64,000 nucleotides of DNA from Azospirillum ramasamyi. GTDB lineage: Bacteria; Pseudomonadota; Alphaproteobacteria; Azospirillales; Azospirillaceae. Below are positions 54,296 to 63,104 of the stretch, in pieces; the first letter of the stretch is position 1; each line of letters opens with the position of its first letter. Made by a program: the position numbers and the translations under genes. The notes below the pieces were generated by a model. That model ran no database searches. It was not told the origin of the DNA and was given only the letters and a program-made list of their open reading frames with translations. The stretch spans positions 794,501 through 858,500 of the forward strand of contig NZ_CP029830.1 of the NCBI RefSeq assembly GCF_003233655.1, given 5' to 3'.

Positions 54296-54310
54296 TTCCG
54301 TATACCGGAA
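54296..54310. promoter_or_regulatory. Candidate IclR operator TTCCG-TATAC-CGGAA
   Basis: A perfect 5-base inverted repeat with a 5-base centre lies midway in the 191-base divergent region (54250-54440), 47 bases from the IclR start and 131 from the ABC ATPase start. IclR proteins typically bind such GGAA/TTCC-flanked palindromes. Confidence 0.5.
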
Positions 54311-54440
54311 ACTTTTACAAAATCTTTTCTTCTGACGGAAAAACCGGATTGACGCAGTCACGCCTCAGGCTGAACCATCGGGTCATACAGGTAAGGCCCC
54401 GAGACGCAGAGGCCCGGTCAGCAAGAGGGAGAATTCCCCC

Positions 54441-55532
54441 GTGTCGTTCCTCGAATTGAAAAACATCACCAAGCGTTACGGCCCGCTGACCGCGGTCGGC
54501 GACGTGTCGCTTTCGGTGGAAAAGGGGGAGTTCGTCTCTCTGCTCGGCCCGTCCGGCTGCGGCAAGACCACGACCCTGCAGATGATCGCCGGTTTCGTCG
54601 AGCCGTCGGCCGGCACCATCTGGCTGGACGGACGCGACATCACGCGGGCCAAGGCGAACAGCCGCGGGCTGGGCATCGTGTTCCAGAGCTACGCGCTGTT
54701 CCCGCACATGACCGTGTTCGACAACGTCAGCTTCGGACTGGAGATGCAGCGCGTGCCCAAGGGCGAGCGCAAGCCGCGGGTGGAAGAGGCGCTGTCGCTG
54801 GTCCACCTCTCCCCCTACGCCAAGCGCTATCCGCGCGAGCTTTCGGGCGGGCAGCGGCAGCGCGTGGCGCTGGCCCGCGCGCTGGTGATCCGCCCGCCGG
54901 TCCTGCTGCTGGACGAGCCGCTGTCGAACCTGGACGCCAAGCTGCGCGAGGCGATGCAGTTCGAGCTGCGCGAAATCCAGCGCAAGGTCGGCACCACCAC
55001 CGTCATGGTCACCCACGACCAGGCGGAGGCCTTCTCCATCAGCGACCGCGTCGTGGTGATGGAGTCCGGGCGCATCACCCAGATCGACCAGCCCTACCGC
55101 ATCTACGAGCACCCGGAGACGGAGTTCATCTCCCGCTTCGTCGGCAAGACCAACCTGCTGCCGGGCAAGGTCGCCGCCGTCACCGATGCCGGCGCCTCGG
55201 TGTCGCTGGCCGGCATCGCCGTGCCGGTGGAAACGCCCGGCCTTTCGGTGGGCGAGACGGTGACGCTGTGCATCCGGCCGGAAAAGCTGCGGCTGACCGC
55301 GCCGTCCGCCGGGTTGCTGGCCGGCCGGGTCGCCGACCGCTTCTTCCTGGGCAGCCAGTGGCTCTATCACATCGACGGGCCGCTCGGCACGGTGATGGTG
55401 GTGACGCCGAACGACGGCTCCGCCCCCGCCGATCAGGGCGCGCCGGTCGGGCTGGAATGGGCGCCGTCCGTGGTCCGCGTCCATCGCGGCGCCATGGCGG
55501 AAGCGCCCGACGTGGCTCTCGAGGTGGTGTGA
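54441..55532 (+). CDS. Spermidine/putrescine-type ABC transporter ATP-binding protein
   Basis: 363 residues. Walker A GPSGCGKTTTLQ, Q-loop VFQSYALFPHMTV, signature LSGGQRQRVALARAL, Walker B LLLDEPLSNLDAKL, switch His VTHDQAEAFSI, and a C-terminal TOBE domain from about residue 275. This is the PotA/FbpC/UgpC group. It powers import by the two following permeases. First gene of the operon; the start overlaps nothing and has AGGGAGAA upstream. Confidence 0.93.
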   Translation: MSFLELKNITKRYGPLTAVGDVSLSVEKGEFVSLLGPSGCGKTTTLQMIAGFVEPSAGTIWLDGRDITRAKANSRGLGIVFQSYALFPHMTVFDNVSFGLEMQRVPKGERKPRVEEALSLVHLSPYAKRYPRELSGGQRQRVALARALVIRPPVLLLDEPLSNLDAKLREAMQFELREIQRKVGTTTVMVTHDQAEAFSISDRVVVMESGRITQIDQPYRIYEHPETEFISRFVGKTNLLPGKVAAVTDAGASVSLAGIAVPVETPGLSVGETVTLCIRPEKLRLTAPSAGLLAGRVADRFFLGSQWLYHIDGPLGTVMVVTPNDGSAPADQGAPVGLEWAPSVVRVHRGAMAEAPDVALEVV

Positions 55533-56446
55533 TGAGCGCCACCCTTCCCGACAGCGCGCCCGCCACACCGGCCGCCGTGGACGACGAGGCGCCGGAACGC
55601 CGCGTGCGCTCCGCCCCGCTGATCCTGTCGGCGCCGGCGGCGCTGCTGTTCCTGGCGCTGGTGCTGACGCCGCTGTTCCTGACGGCGCTGCTGTCCTTCA
55701 ACCAGTTCGACTATGCGACCGGGCGCACCGGCGGCTTCACGGTCGAGCATTACCTGTCGGTGCTGACCGACGAGTATTACCTGGAGATCTTCTTCCGCAC
55801 CTTCCGCATCTCGGCGCTGGCGACCGCCATCTGCGTGGTGATCGGCGTGCCGGAGGCCTACATCCTCAGCCGCATGGGCAATCCCTGGCGCTCGGTCTTC
55901 CTGCTGGTGATCCTGGCGCCGCTGCTCGTTTCGGTCGTGGTGCGCGCCTTCGGCTGGAGCATGCTGCTGGGGCCGGAAGGGCCGGTGAACGGGGCGCTGA
56001 TCGCGCTCGGCATCGGCAGGATGAAGCTGCTCTACACCGAAGGCACGGTGGTCGTGGCGCTGGTCCACGTCATGCTGCCCTTCATGGTCATCCCGGTCTG
56101 GACCTCCCTGCAGAAGCTGGATCCGGCGGTGGAGCAGGCGGCGCTGTCCTTCGGCGCCTCGCGCGGGACGGCCATCGTCCGGGTGGTGGCGCCGCAGATC
56201 CTGCCCGGCATCCTGTCGGGAAGCCTGATCGTCTTCGGCCTCAGCGCCAGCGCCTTCGCCATTCCCGGCCTGCTCGGCGGGCGGCGTCTGAAGATGGTCG
56301 CGACGGTGGTCTACGACCAGTATCTCAGCGACCTGAACTGGCCGATGGGGGCGGCGGTCGCCGTGATCCTGCTGGCCGCGAACCTGATCATCATGCTGAC
56401 CTACCACCGCGTGGTGGAAGGCCATTACCGCCGCCGGCTGGGGTGA
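55532..56446 (+). CDS. ABC transporter permease (PotB-like)
   Basis: 304 residues, six helices. The EAA-type loop is VEQAALSFGASRGTAIVRVVAPQILPGILSG; an N-terminal acidic tail precedes APLILSAPAALLFLALVLTPLFLTALLSFNQF. Its ATG overlaps the ATPase stop (TGATG). It pairs with the next permease in the inner membrane. Confidence 0.92.
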   Translation: MSATLPDSAPATPAAVDDEAPERRVRSAPLILSAPAALLFLALVLTPLFLTALLSFNQFDYATGRTGGFTVEHYLSVLTDEYYLEIFFRTFRISALATAICVVIGVPEAYILSRMGNPWRSVFLLVILAPLLVSVVVRAFGWSMLLGPEGPVNGALIALGIGRMKLLYTEGTVVVALVHVMLPFMVIPVWTSLQKLDPAVEQAALSFGASRGTAIVRVVAPQILPGILSGSLIVFGLSASAFAIPGLLGGRRLKMVATVVYDQYLSDLNWPMGAAVAVILLAANLIIMLTYHRVVEGHYRRRLG

Positions 56447-56453
56447 GGACGCC

Positions 56454-57248
56454 ATGACCCGCAACGGACCCGTCGCCCTGATCTTCCACACGGCAGTTGT
56501 CATCTTCATGCTGGCGCCGCTGGCGATCGTCTGCCTCGTCGCCTTCACGCCCGAGAACACGCTGTCCCTGCCGACCAGCGGGTTCTCGCTGCGCTGGTTC
56601 GAGGCGGTGTTCCGCCATCCCGACTTCGTCCAGTCCTTCTGGAACAGCCTGTGGCTGGCCTTCCTGGCGGCGACGCTGGCGGTGGTGCTGGCGGTGCCGG
56701 CCTCCCTCGCCATCACGCGCTGGGAGTTTCCCGGCCGCGGCTTCCTCAACGCGCTGTTCCTGTCGCCGCTGATCATCCCGCATCTGGTGCTGGGCGTCGC
56801 CATGCTGCGTCTGTTCGCCGTCATCGGCGCCACCGGCAGCTTCGGCTGGCTGGTGGCCGCCCACATCGTCATCGTCACGCCCTATGTGATGCGCCTGCTG
56901 ATCGCCGCCATCTCCGGCTTCGACCGCAGCGTGGAGCAGGCCGCCTTCTCGCTGGGCGCCAGCGAGGCGACCGTGTTCCGCCGCGTCACCCTGCCGATGA
57001 TCCTGCCCGGCGTCACCGGCGGCTGGCTGATCGCCTTCATCAACAGCTTCGACGAGCTGACCATGTCCATCTTCATCACCTCGCCGTCCACGGTGACGCT
57101 GCCGGTGCGGATGTACATGTACGCCACCGAATCCATCGACCCGATGATGGCGGCGGTGTCGGCTCTGATCATCGGCATCACCGCGGTCGCCGTGCTCCTG
57201 CTCGACCGCGTCTATGGATTGGACCGCATCCTGGTCGGCCAGCGCTGA
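56454..57248 (+). CDS. ABC transporter permease (PotC-like)
   Basis: 264 residues, six helices, with the EAA loop VEQAAFSLGASEATVFRRVTLPMILPGVTGGWLIAFINSFDELTMSIFI, typical of PotC. It starts 7 bases after the previous gene. Substrate type cannot be told from the permeases alone. Confidence 0.92.
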   Translation: MTRNGPVALIFHTAVVIFMLAPLAIVCLVAFTPENTLSLPTSGFSLRWFEAVFRHPDFVQSFWNSLWLAFLAATLAVVLAVPASLAITRWEFPGRGFLNALFLSPLIIPHLVLGVAMLRLFAVIGATGSFGWLVAAHIVIVTPYVMRLLIAAISGFDRSVEQAAFSLGASEATVFRRVTLPMILPGVTGGWLIAFINSFDELTMSIFITSPSTVTLPVRMYMYATESIDPMMAAVSALIIGITAVAVLLLDRVYGLDRILVGQR

Positions 57249-57287
57249 ACGTCGCGCCGGCCCTCCTCTCCTCGGAGACCATTCATC

Positions 57288-57578
57288 ATGGCTTTGCTGC
57301 AGCGTGTGGCCGAACAGGGCCGGCGCGTGGTCCGCTTCACCCTCGACGGGCGCCCGGCGGAGGCGCTGGAGGGCGACACCGTCATGACCGCCATGCTCAC
57401 CAACGGGGAGCGGCTGCGCCGGACGGAGTTCGCCGACAGCCCGCGCGCCGGATTCTGCCTGATGGGCGCCTGCCAGGATTGCTGGGTGCGGACGGAGGAG
57501 GGCGAGCGGCTGCGCGCCTGCGGCACCTTCATCGCCGAAGGCATGCGCCTGCTGAGCGACGGGGAGTGGGCGTCGTGA
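57288..57578 (+). CDS. [2Fe-2S] small subunit of a three-subunit dehydrogenase (HcnA/SoxA N-terminal-like)
   Basis: 96 residues of the Fer2_4 family. RVVRFTLDGRPAEALEGDTVMTAMLTNG is the beta-grasp start; cysteines in FCLMGACQDCWV and RACGTF ligate a plant-type [2Fe-2S] cluster. Equivalent subunits exist in hydrogen cyanide synthase, octopine/nopaline oxidases and D-hydroxyproline dehydrogenases. It links electron flow from the flavin subunits encoded by the next two genes. Its stop overlaps the next start by 4 bases. Confidence 0.88.
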   Translation: MALLQRVAEQGRRVVRFTLDGRPAEALEGDTVMTAMLTNGERLRRTEFADSPRAGFCLMGACQDCWVRTEEGERLRACGTFIAEGMRLLSDGEWAS

Positions 57579-58960
57579 GCGGGAATCTTCCCCCCGTCAT
57601 CGTCGGCGCCGGTCCGGCCGGCATCCGCGCGGCGGAACGGCTGGTCGCCGCCGGTCTGCGCCCGGTGGTGGTGGACGAGGCGGCGCGCTGGGGCGGGCAG
57701 ATCTACCGCCAACCGCCCGATGGCGGCTTCACCCGGCCGAAGACGGCTCTCTACGGCTTCGAGGCGGGGAAGGCCGATGCGGTCCACCGCGCCATGGCCG
57801 CGATCCGCGACCGCGTCGATTACCGTCCGCGCACGCTGGTGTGGAACTGCGAGGCCGGGGCGCTCGACCTGCTGTGCGACGGGGCGAGCGAGACTCTGCC
57901 CTACAGCCGGCTGATCCTGGCGACGGGAGCCACCGACCGCGTGCTTCCCTTCCCCGGCTGGACGCTGCCCGGCGTCTTCACGCTGGGCGGGTCGCAGGTG
58001 GCGCTGAAGTTCCAGGGCTGCGCCGTCGGCCGGCGGGTCGCCTTCCTCGGCACCGGGCCGCTGCTCTATCTGGTCGCCTACCAGTATCTGAAGGCCGGTG
58101 TCGAGGTGGCGGGGGTGTTCGACACCACGCCCTTCGCCGTCCAGGCCCGCGCCACCGCCGGCATGCTGCGCGATCCGGCGACGCTGGCGAAGGGGCTGCT
58201 GTATGTCGGCTGGCTGCGCGCCCATGGCGTGCCGATCCACAACGGTATCCGCCCGCGGCGCGCCGAAGGTGCGGAACGGGTCGAGGCGCTGGTCTGGCGC
58301 GATGCGCGGGGGCAGGAGCGGCGGACGCCCTGCGACGCCGTCGCCTTCGGGCTCGGCCTGCGGTCGGAGACGCAGTTGGCCGACCTTGCCGGCTGCCGGT
58401 TCCGCTTCGACGAGGCCGACCGGGCGTGGTTGCCCGAGCGCGACGGGGCTGGGCGCAGCTCGGTTCCCGGCGTCTATCTGGCCGGCGACGGCAGCGGCAT
58501 CGCCGGCGCCGATGCGGCGGAGCTGGCGGGGGAGCGCGCGGCGCTGGCCCTGCTGGAGGATCTCGGCCGGCCGGTGGACGGCGCGCGGGTCAGGGAGCTG
58601 GACAGCCGGCTTGGCCGCATCGCCGCCTTCCGCCGCAGCCTGTCGGCGGCCTTTCCCTTTCCGGCGGATTGGGCGGACGCCATCGCCGACGACACCATGA
58701 TCTGCCGCTGCGAAGGCGTGACCGCCGGGGCGGTGCGCGAGGTCGCCCGCAGCGGGCAGGCCCGCGAGATGAACCGGGCCAAGGCGCTGACCCGCGCCGG
58801 CATGGGCCGCTGCCAGGGCCGCATGTGCGGCGCCACCGCGGCGGAGCTGCTGTCCCGCACCCTCGGCACCGGCCCCGACGGGGTGGGGCGCCTGCGGGCG
58901 CAGCCGCCGATCAAGCCGCTGCCCATCGCGACGGGCGTCGAGCGGCGGGAGGTCGCGTGA
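57575..58960 (+). CDS. FAD/NAD(P)-dependent dehydrogenase alpha subunit (HcnB/OoxA-like) with a C-terminal [2Fe-2S] site
   Basis: 461 residues from GTG 57575. The FAD site is PVIVGAGPAGIRAAERL; a second nucleotide site is GRRVAFLGTGPLLYLVAYQYL; the FAD C-terminal motif is PGVYLAGDGSGIAGADAAELAGERAAL. The C-terminal cysteines CRCEGV and GMGRCQGRMCG form a BFD-like [2Fe-2S] domain. This layout equals HcnB and opine oxidase subunit A. It overlaps the genes on both sides. Confidence 0.9.
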   Translation: MSGNLPPVIVGAGPAGIRAAERLVAAGLRPVVVDEAARWGGQIYRQPPDGGFTRPKTALYGFEAGKADAVHRAMAAIRDRVDYRPRTLVWNCEAGALDLLCDGASETLPYSRLILATGATDRVLPFPGWTLPGVFTLGGSQVALKFQGCAVGRRVAFLGTGPLLYLVAYQYLKAGVEVAGVFDTTPFAVQARATAGMLRDPATLAKGLLYVGWLRAHGVPIHNGIRPRRAEGAERVEALVWRDARGQERRTPCDAVAFGLGLRSETQLADLAGCRFRFDEADRAWLPERDGAGRSSVPGVYLAGDGSGIAGADAAELAGERAALALLEDLGRPVDGARVRELDSRLGRIAAFRRSLSAAFPFPADWADAIADDTMICRCEGVTAGAVREVARSGQAREMNRAKALTRAGMGRCQGRMCGATAAELLSRTLGTGPDGVGRLRAQPPIKPLPIATGVERREVA

Positions 58961-60093
58961 TGCGGGAGCGTATCGAGTGTGACGTCGCCGTCGTCGGCGG
59001 CGGGATCGTCGGCGGGTCGGCGGCGCTGTTCCTGCGCCAGGCCAGCCTGTCGGTGACGCTGCTGGAGCGCGACTGGTGCGGCGCCAAGGCGAGCGGCGTC
59101 AATTTCGGCGGCGTGCGCCGGCAGGGCCGCCCGCTGGAGCAGCTGCCGCTGTCCCAGCGCGCCCATGCCGTCTGGGGCCGCCTGCCGGAACTGCTGGGCA
59201 CCGACGCCGAATACATCCGCTCCGGCCATCTGAAGCTGGCGCGCAGCGAGGCCGACCTCGATGCGCTGATCGCCTATCGCGAGCGCAGCCAGGGCTTCGG
59301 CCTGGGGCTGGAGATCATCCAGGGCGAGGAGTTCCGCCGGCGCTGGCCGGCGCTGGGCGACCGGGCCATCGGCGGGTCGCTCTGCCCGGAGGACGGCCAC
59401 GCCAACCCGCGCCTGGTCTCCCCCGCCTTCGCCCGCGCCGCCGCGGCGGCGGGCGCGGCGGTGCGTGAACAGACGCCGGTCGACCGGGTGGAGAAAGACG
59501 GCGACCGCTTCGTCCTGCTGAGCGGTGATAAGCTGGAGGTCCACTCCCGCTTCCTGCTGAACACCGCCGGCGCCTGGTCCTGGCGGGTGGCGGAAGCCTT
59601 CGGCGAGCCGGTGCCGCTGGAATCGCTCCATCCCAACATGGCGGTGACGGAGCCGCTGCCCCGCTTCCTCGACGTCAACATCGGGGTGGAGGGCGGCGGC
59701 GTCTATGGCCGGCAGGTGCCGCGCGGCAACATGGTGGTCGGCGGCGGGCGTGGTTTCGCGCTGGACGCCGACCGCGCCCGGCCGCAGCGCGACGCCGTGC
59801 TGACGCTGATGCGCGACGCGGCGGAGCTGTTCCCGCAGCTGCGCCACGCCCACGTCATCCGCTGCTGGACCGGGGTGGAGGGCTACACGCCCGACCGCAA
59901 TCCGATCATCGGCCCCAGCCGCACCACGCCCGGCCTGTTCCACGCCTTCGGCTTCTCCGGCGCCGGTTTCCAGATCGGCCCCGGCGTCGGCCAGACCCTG
60001 GCCGAACTGGTCGCCACCGGCGAGACTCCGATGCCGCTGGAGGCTTTCCGCATCGACCGTTTTCCGCCCTTAGCATCCAAACAGACCGCCTAA
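58960..60093 (+). CDS. FAD-dependent amine/amino-acid oxidoreductase, DadA/HcnC/OoxB-like beta subunit
   Basis: 377 residues. The FAD motif is VAVVGGGIVGGSAALFLRQ, with a DAO fold: the C-terminal WTGVEGYTPDRNPIIGPS and HAFGFSGAGFQIGPGVGQTLAELV are typical. The active subunit oxidises the C-N bond of the amino or imino acid. The start overlaps the alpha subunit stop by one base. Substrate unknown; sarcosine, proline derivatives and opines are possibilities. Confidence 0.9.
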   Translation: MRERIECDVAVVGGGIVGGSAALFLRQASLSVTLLERDWCGAKASGVNFGGVRRQGRPLEQLPLSQRAHAVWGRLPELLGTDAEYIRSGHLKLARSEADLDALIAYRERSQGFGLGLEIIQGEEFRRRWPALGDRAIGGSLCPEDGHANPRLVSPAFARAAAAAGAAVREQTPVDRVEKDGDRFVLLSGDKLEVHSRFLLNTAGAWSWRVAEAFGEPVPLESLHPNMAVTEPLPRFLDVNIGVEGGGVYGRQVPRGNMVVGGGRGFALDADRARPQRDAVLTLMRDAAELFPQLRHAHVIRCWTGVEGYTPDRNPIIGPSRTTPGLFHAFGFSGAGFQIGPGVGQTLAELVATGETPMPLEAFRIDRFPPLASKQTA

Positions 60094-60126
60094 AACCTCT
60101 CCCCTTTGGCCCATTGGAGGACGTGC

Positions 60127-61188
60127 ATGCCCACCTTGCGTTCCCTGTCGCTCACCGGTCTCGCCACGGTTGCCATCACCGCCGCCGCCGCGCTGTCGAC
60201 TCCCGCCGCCGCCCAGACCAAGACGGTCTATATCGGCATGAACGGCGGCACGATGGAGAAGACCTACACCGAGCATGTCTTCCCCGCCTTCGAGAAGGCG
60301 ACCGGCATCAAGGTGGTGGTCGTCCCCGGCACCTCGTCGGACATCCTCGCCAAGCTGCAGGCGCAGAAGGACAATCCGCAGATGCACGTCGTCTTCCTGG
60401 ACGACGGGCTGATGTACCGCGCCATCGGCATGGGCCTGTGCCAGAAGATGGAACCGTCGCCGGTGCTGGACCAGGTCTATCCGTCGGCCCGCCTGAAGGG
60501 CGACATGGCGGTCGGCGTCAACATGGGCATGACCGGCCTCGCCTATAACAAGGCGATGTTCGAGGCGAATGGCTGGGCGCCGCCGACCAGCTGGATGGAT
60601 CTGGCCGACGCCAAGTACAAGGGCAAGATCGTCGTCCAGTCCGCCGCCAGCAGCTCCTTCGGCCTGCACGCCTTCCTGATGTACAACCGCATCAAGGGCG
60701 GCAGCGAGACCAACGTCGATCCGGGCTTCACCACCTGGCGCAAGACCATCGGCCCGAACGTGCTGGAATACATCCCCAGCTCCGCCAAGATCGCGGAGAT
60801 GGTGCAGACCAACGAGGCGGCCATCTTCCCGCTGACCCCGACCGGCGTCGGCACGCTGAAGGCCAAGGGCATCCCGGTGGAGTATGTCCAGCCCAAGGAA
60901 GGCTCGGTCGTCCTGATGGTCGGCCAATGCGTCGTCGCCAAGAACCCCGACAACGAGGCCGCGCAGAAGCTTGCCGCCTATCTGCTGAGCCCGGAAGCGC
61001 AGCTGGCCGCCCTGCAGTACGGCGCGCAGATCCCGTCCAACACCACGGTCAAGCCGCCGGCCGACGTTGCCGAAGACATGAACAGGTTCCAGGGCTACAT
61101 GAAGACCGCCATACCGGTGGACTGGGACGTCATCAACGAGAAGCGCCCGGAATGGAACCAGCGCTGGAACAAGGAAATCGAACGGTAA
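60127..61188 (+). CDS. ABC transporter periplasmic binding protein, PotD/FbpA-like type 2
   Basis: 353 residues with a signal peptide ending STPAAAQT. KTVYIGMNGGTMEKTYTEHVFPAFEKATGIKVVVVPGTSSDILAKLQAQ begins the type 2 binding fold, and DNPQMHVVFLDDGLMYRAIGMGLC follows. Homologues serve polyamine, opine and related imports. It lies 33 bases after the beta subunit gene and is the last gene of the operon, a less usual position for the binding protein. Confidence 0.9.
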   Translation: MPTLRSLSLTGLATVAITAAAALSTPAAAQTKTVYIGMNGGTMEKTYTEHVFPAFEKATGIKVVVVPGTSSDILAKLQAQKDNPQMHVVFLDDGLMYRAIGMGLCQKMEPSPVLDQVYPSARLKGDMAVGVNMGMTGLAYNKAMFEANGWAPPTSWMDLADAKYKGKIVVQSAASSSFGLHAFLMYNRIKGGSETNVDPGFTTWRKTIGPNVLEYIPSSAKIAEMVQTNEAAIFPLTPTGVGTLKAKGIPVEYVQPKEGSVVLMVGQCVVAKNPDNEAAQKLAAYLLSPEAQLAALQYGAQIPSNTTVKPPADVAEDMNRFQGYMKTAIPVDWDVINEKRPEWNQRWNKEIER

Positions 61189-61231
61189 AGACGGGTGTTT
61201 TGGGGGGAGCCGGTGCTCGCATCGTCGCCCC

Positions 61232-61714
61232 CTATTCTCCGCCCGTTCCCAACCGCTTCTCCATCGCATAGTTGTGGATCGGCACGCCGCCGATCCGCAG
61301 CTCGCGGCGGGCCAGCAGGGTGAAGCCGCGGCGCAGGAGGAAGGGGCGGGCGGCCTCGCTCGCCTCCACATGCAGGCGGCGATAGCCCAAGGCCGCGGCG
61401 CGCTGCTCCAGCAGGTCGACAAGCGCCGACATCACGCCCCGTCCCGCCGCCTCCGGGGCGCAGTAGAGGAAGTTGATGTGGCCGTCCGGCTCCACGTCGC
61501 TGAAACCAACCGGCCGGTCGTCGTCGTCCACCGCGACCAGGGCGATGCGCCCGTCGCCATAGGCCTGCCGCACCCGCGCCACCGTCGGCGCGGACGCCGC
61601 CCAGGCCTCCACCTGCTCGGGAGTGTAGAAGCGCGGGCCGATGCCGCGGACGGAACGGGCGTAGATCTGCGCCAGCACAGGGGCGTCTGACGGTCGGTAA
61701 TCGCGGATCCTCAT
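61232..61714 (-). CDS. GNAT-family N-acetyltransferase
   Basis: 160 residues. MRIRDYRPSDAPVLAQIYARSVRGI is the GNAT start; the acetyl-CoA loop is in YCAPEAAGRGVMSALVDLLEQRAAALGYRRLHVEAS, a variant of Q/RxxGxG/A, and the C-terminal FLLRRGFTLLARRELRIGGVPIHNYAMEKRL matches YafP/ElaA-like enzymes. It transfers acetyl from acetyl-CoA to an unknown amine. Convergent with the operon and 35 bases downstream of the sugar dehydrogenase start of transcription direction. Confidence 0.88.
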   Translation of the reverse strand: MRIRDYRPSDAPVLAQIYARSVRGIGPRFYTPEQVEAWAASAPTVARVRQAYGDGRIALVAVDDDDRPVGFSDVEPDGHINFLYCAPEAAGRGVMSALVDLLEQRAAALGYRRLHVEASEAARPFLLRRGFTLLARRELRIGGVPIHNYAMEKRLGTGGE

Positions 61715-61749
61715 CGGCCCCTGTCCATCGCGCCCCCATCCGTCGAAGG

Positions 61750-62889
61750 CTATTTCGCGGGCGCCAGCCGCAGGACCGCGCCGTCGGAAGCATCGGTGAT
61801 GACGTAGAGGGCGCCGTCCGGACCCTGTGCCACATCGCGGATGCGCGCGTCGAGCGGAATGCGCTCCACCTCCTTCGCGGTGGTGCCGTCGATGGCGACC
61901 CGCACAAGGCCCCTGGCGCTCAGTCCGCCGATCAGGGCGCTGCCCTGCCAGTTGGGGAACAGGTCGCCCTGGTAGAAGGCCATGCCGGACGGCGAGATCA
62001 CCGGCGTCCAGTGGATGACCGCATCGGTGAACTCCTTGCGGGTCGGCGGATCGGGGATGTCGCGGCCGTCATAGTGATTGCCCCAGCTGACCAGCGGCCA
62101 GCCGTAATTCTTGCCGGCCTCCGGCCGGTTCAGCTCGTCGCCGCCCGCCGGTCCCATCTCCGCGATCCACAGCGAGCCGGTGCGCGGGTCGATGGCCGCC
62201 GCCTCGATGTTGCGGTGGCCGTAGGACCAGACGGTGCCGGCCACCTTGCCTTCGGCGGCGAAGGGGTTGTCCTTGGGCAGCGAGCCGTCGCGGTTCAGGC
62301 GCACCACCTTGCCCAGCGTGGCATTGCGGTCCTGTGCCGGGGTCATCTTGTTGCGCTCGCCCAGCGTCAGGAAGATGTGGCCGTCCGGCGAGAAGACGAT
62401 GCGGGTGCCGTAATGATGGCCGCCATCCGTCTTGGGCGACTGGCGGAAGATCACCTGGAAATCCTCGATCCCGCCGTCGGTCAGAATGCCGCGCCCGAGA
62501 GCGGTTCCCGATAAGCCGTTGTCGCCGGGCTCGGCATAGGCGAGATAGATGGTGCGGTTCTGCGCGAATTGCGGATCGACCGCCACGTCCATCAGACCGC
62601 CCTGGCCCAGGACCAAGACCTTTGGCGTGCCGGCAAGCGGGGCGGAGAGCGAGCCGTCCGGCGCCATGATGCGCAGCCTTCCCGGCTTTTCCGTCACCAG
62701 CGCCCGGCCGTCCGGCAGGAAGTCGATGCCCCAAGGCCGTTCCAGCCCGTCGGCGAACCGGCTGACCGCCACAGGGCCGGCGCTGGTCTGGACGGTTTTT
62801 ACCACCGGCCCGGCGCCCGACTGGGCCAGGGAGGGCGTGGCTGCAAAGGCGGCGAGAAGGGCGGCCGACAGGGTCAGGGTGCTGCGCAT
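61750..62889 (-). CDS. PQQ-dependent soluble aldose (sugar) dehydrogenase
   Basis: 379 residues. Signal peptide MRSTLTLSAALLAAFAATPSLAQ exports it to the periplasm. The six-bladed propeller motifs include LERPWGIDFLPDGRALVTEKPGRLRI, GGLMDVAVDPQFAQNRTIYLAYAE, HYGTRIVFSPDGHIFLTLGERN, WSYGHRNIEAAAIDP, WIAEMGPAGGDELNRPEAGKNYGWPLVSWG and DGALYVITDASDGAVLRL (YliI/GdhB-like). It oxidises aldoses using PQQ. ATG 62889 has GGAGG 6 bases upstream. No pqq genes are visible here. Confidence 0.93.
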   Translation of the reverse strand: MRSTLTLSAALLAAFAATPSLAQSGAGPVVKTVQTSAGPVAVSRFADGLERPWGIDFLPDGRALVTEKPGRLRIMAPDGSLSAPLAGTPKVLVLGQGGLMDVAVDPQFAQNRTIYLAYAEPGDNGLSGTALGRGILTDGGIEDFQVIFRQSPKTDGGHHYGTRIVFSPDGHIFLTLGERNKMTPAQDRNATLGKVVRLNRDGSLPKDNPFAAEGKVAGTVWSYGHRNIEAAAIDPRTGSLWIAEMGPAGGDELNRPEAGKNYGWPLVSWGNHYDGRDIPDPPTRKEFTDAVIHWTPVISPSGMAFYQGDLFPNWQGSALIGGLSARGLVRVAIDGTTAKEVERIPLDARIRDVAQGPDGALYVITDASDGAVLRLAPAK

Positions 62890-62946
62890 CAAGATCCTCC
62901 GGTGAGCGGTTGGGCCTATCAGATGGGGGTGGCGGCGGGGCGGCCA

Positions 62947-62988
62947 AGATCCGTTCGCCGAAAGATCCGCTCGCCGAAAGATCCCTTT
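62947..62988. repeat. 16-bp direct repeat, 2.5 copies
   Basis: AGATCCG(T/C)TCGCCGAA occurs at 62947 and 62963, with a partial third copy at 62979. It lies in the 215-base gap upstream of the sugar dehydrogenase gene and could be a regulatory site or simple replication slippage. Confidence 0.6.
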
Positions 62989-63104
62989 CGGTCGGCCCGC
63001 GAACCGCAGTTTCCGGGCGTCCTCCGCAATCCGTAAGCCGGCGCTGACCGTATTCAGAGTTCAGCTGTTATGGCTTCCGTCCTGCTGTTCGGAGTCCTGT
63101 CGTC

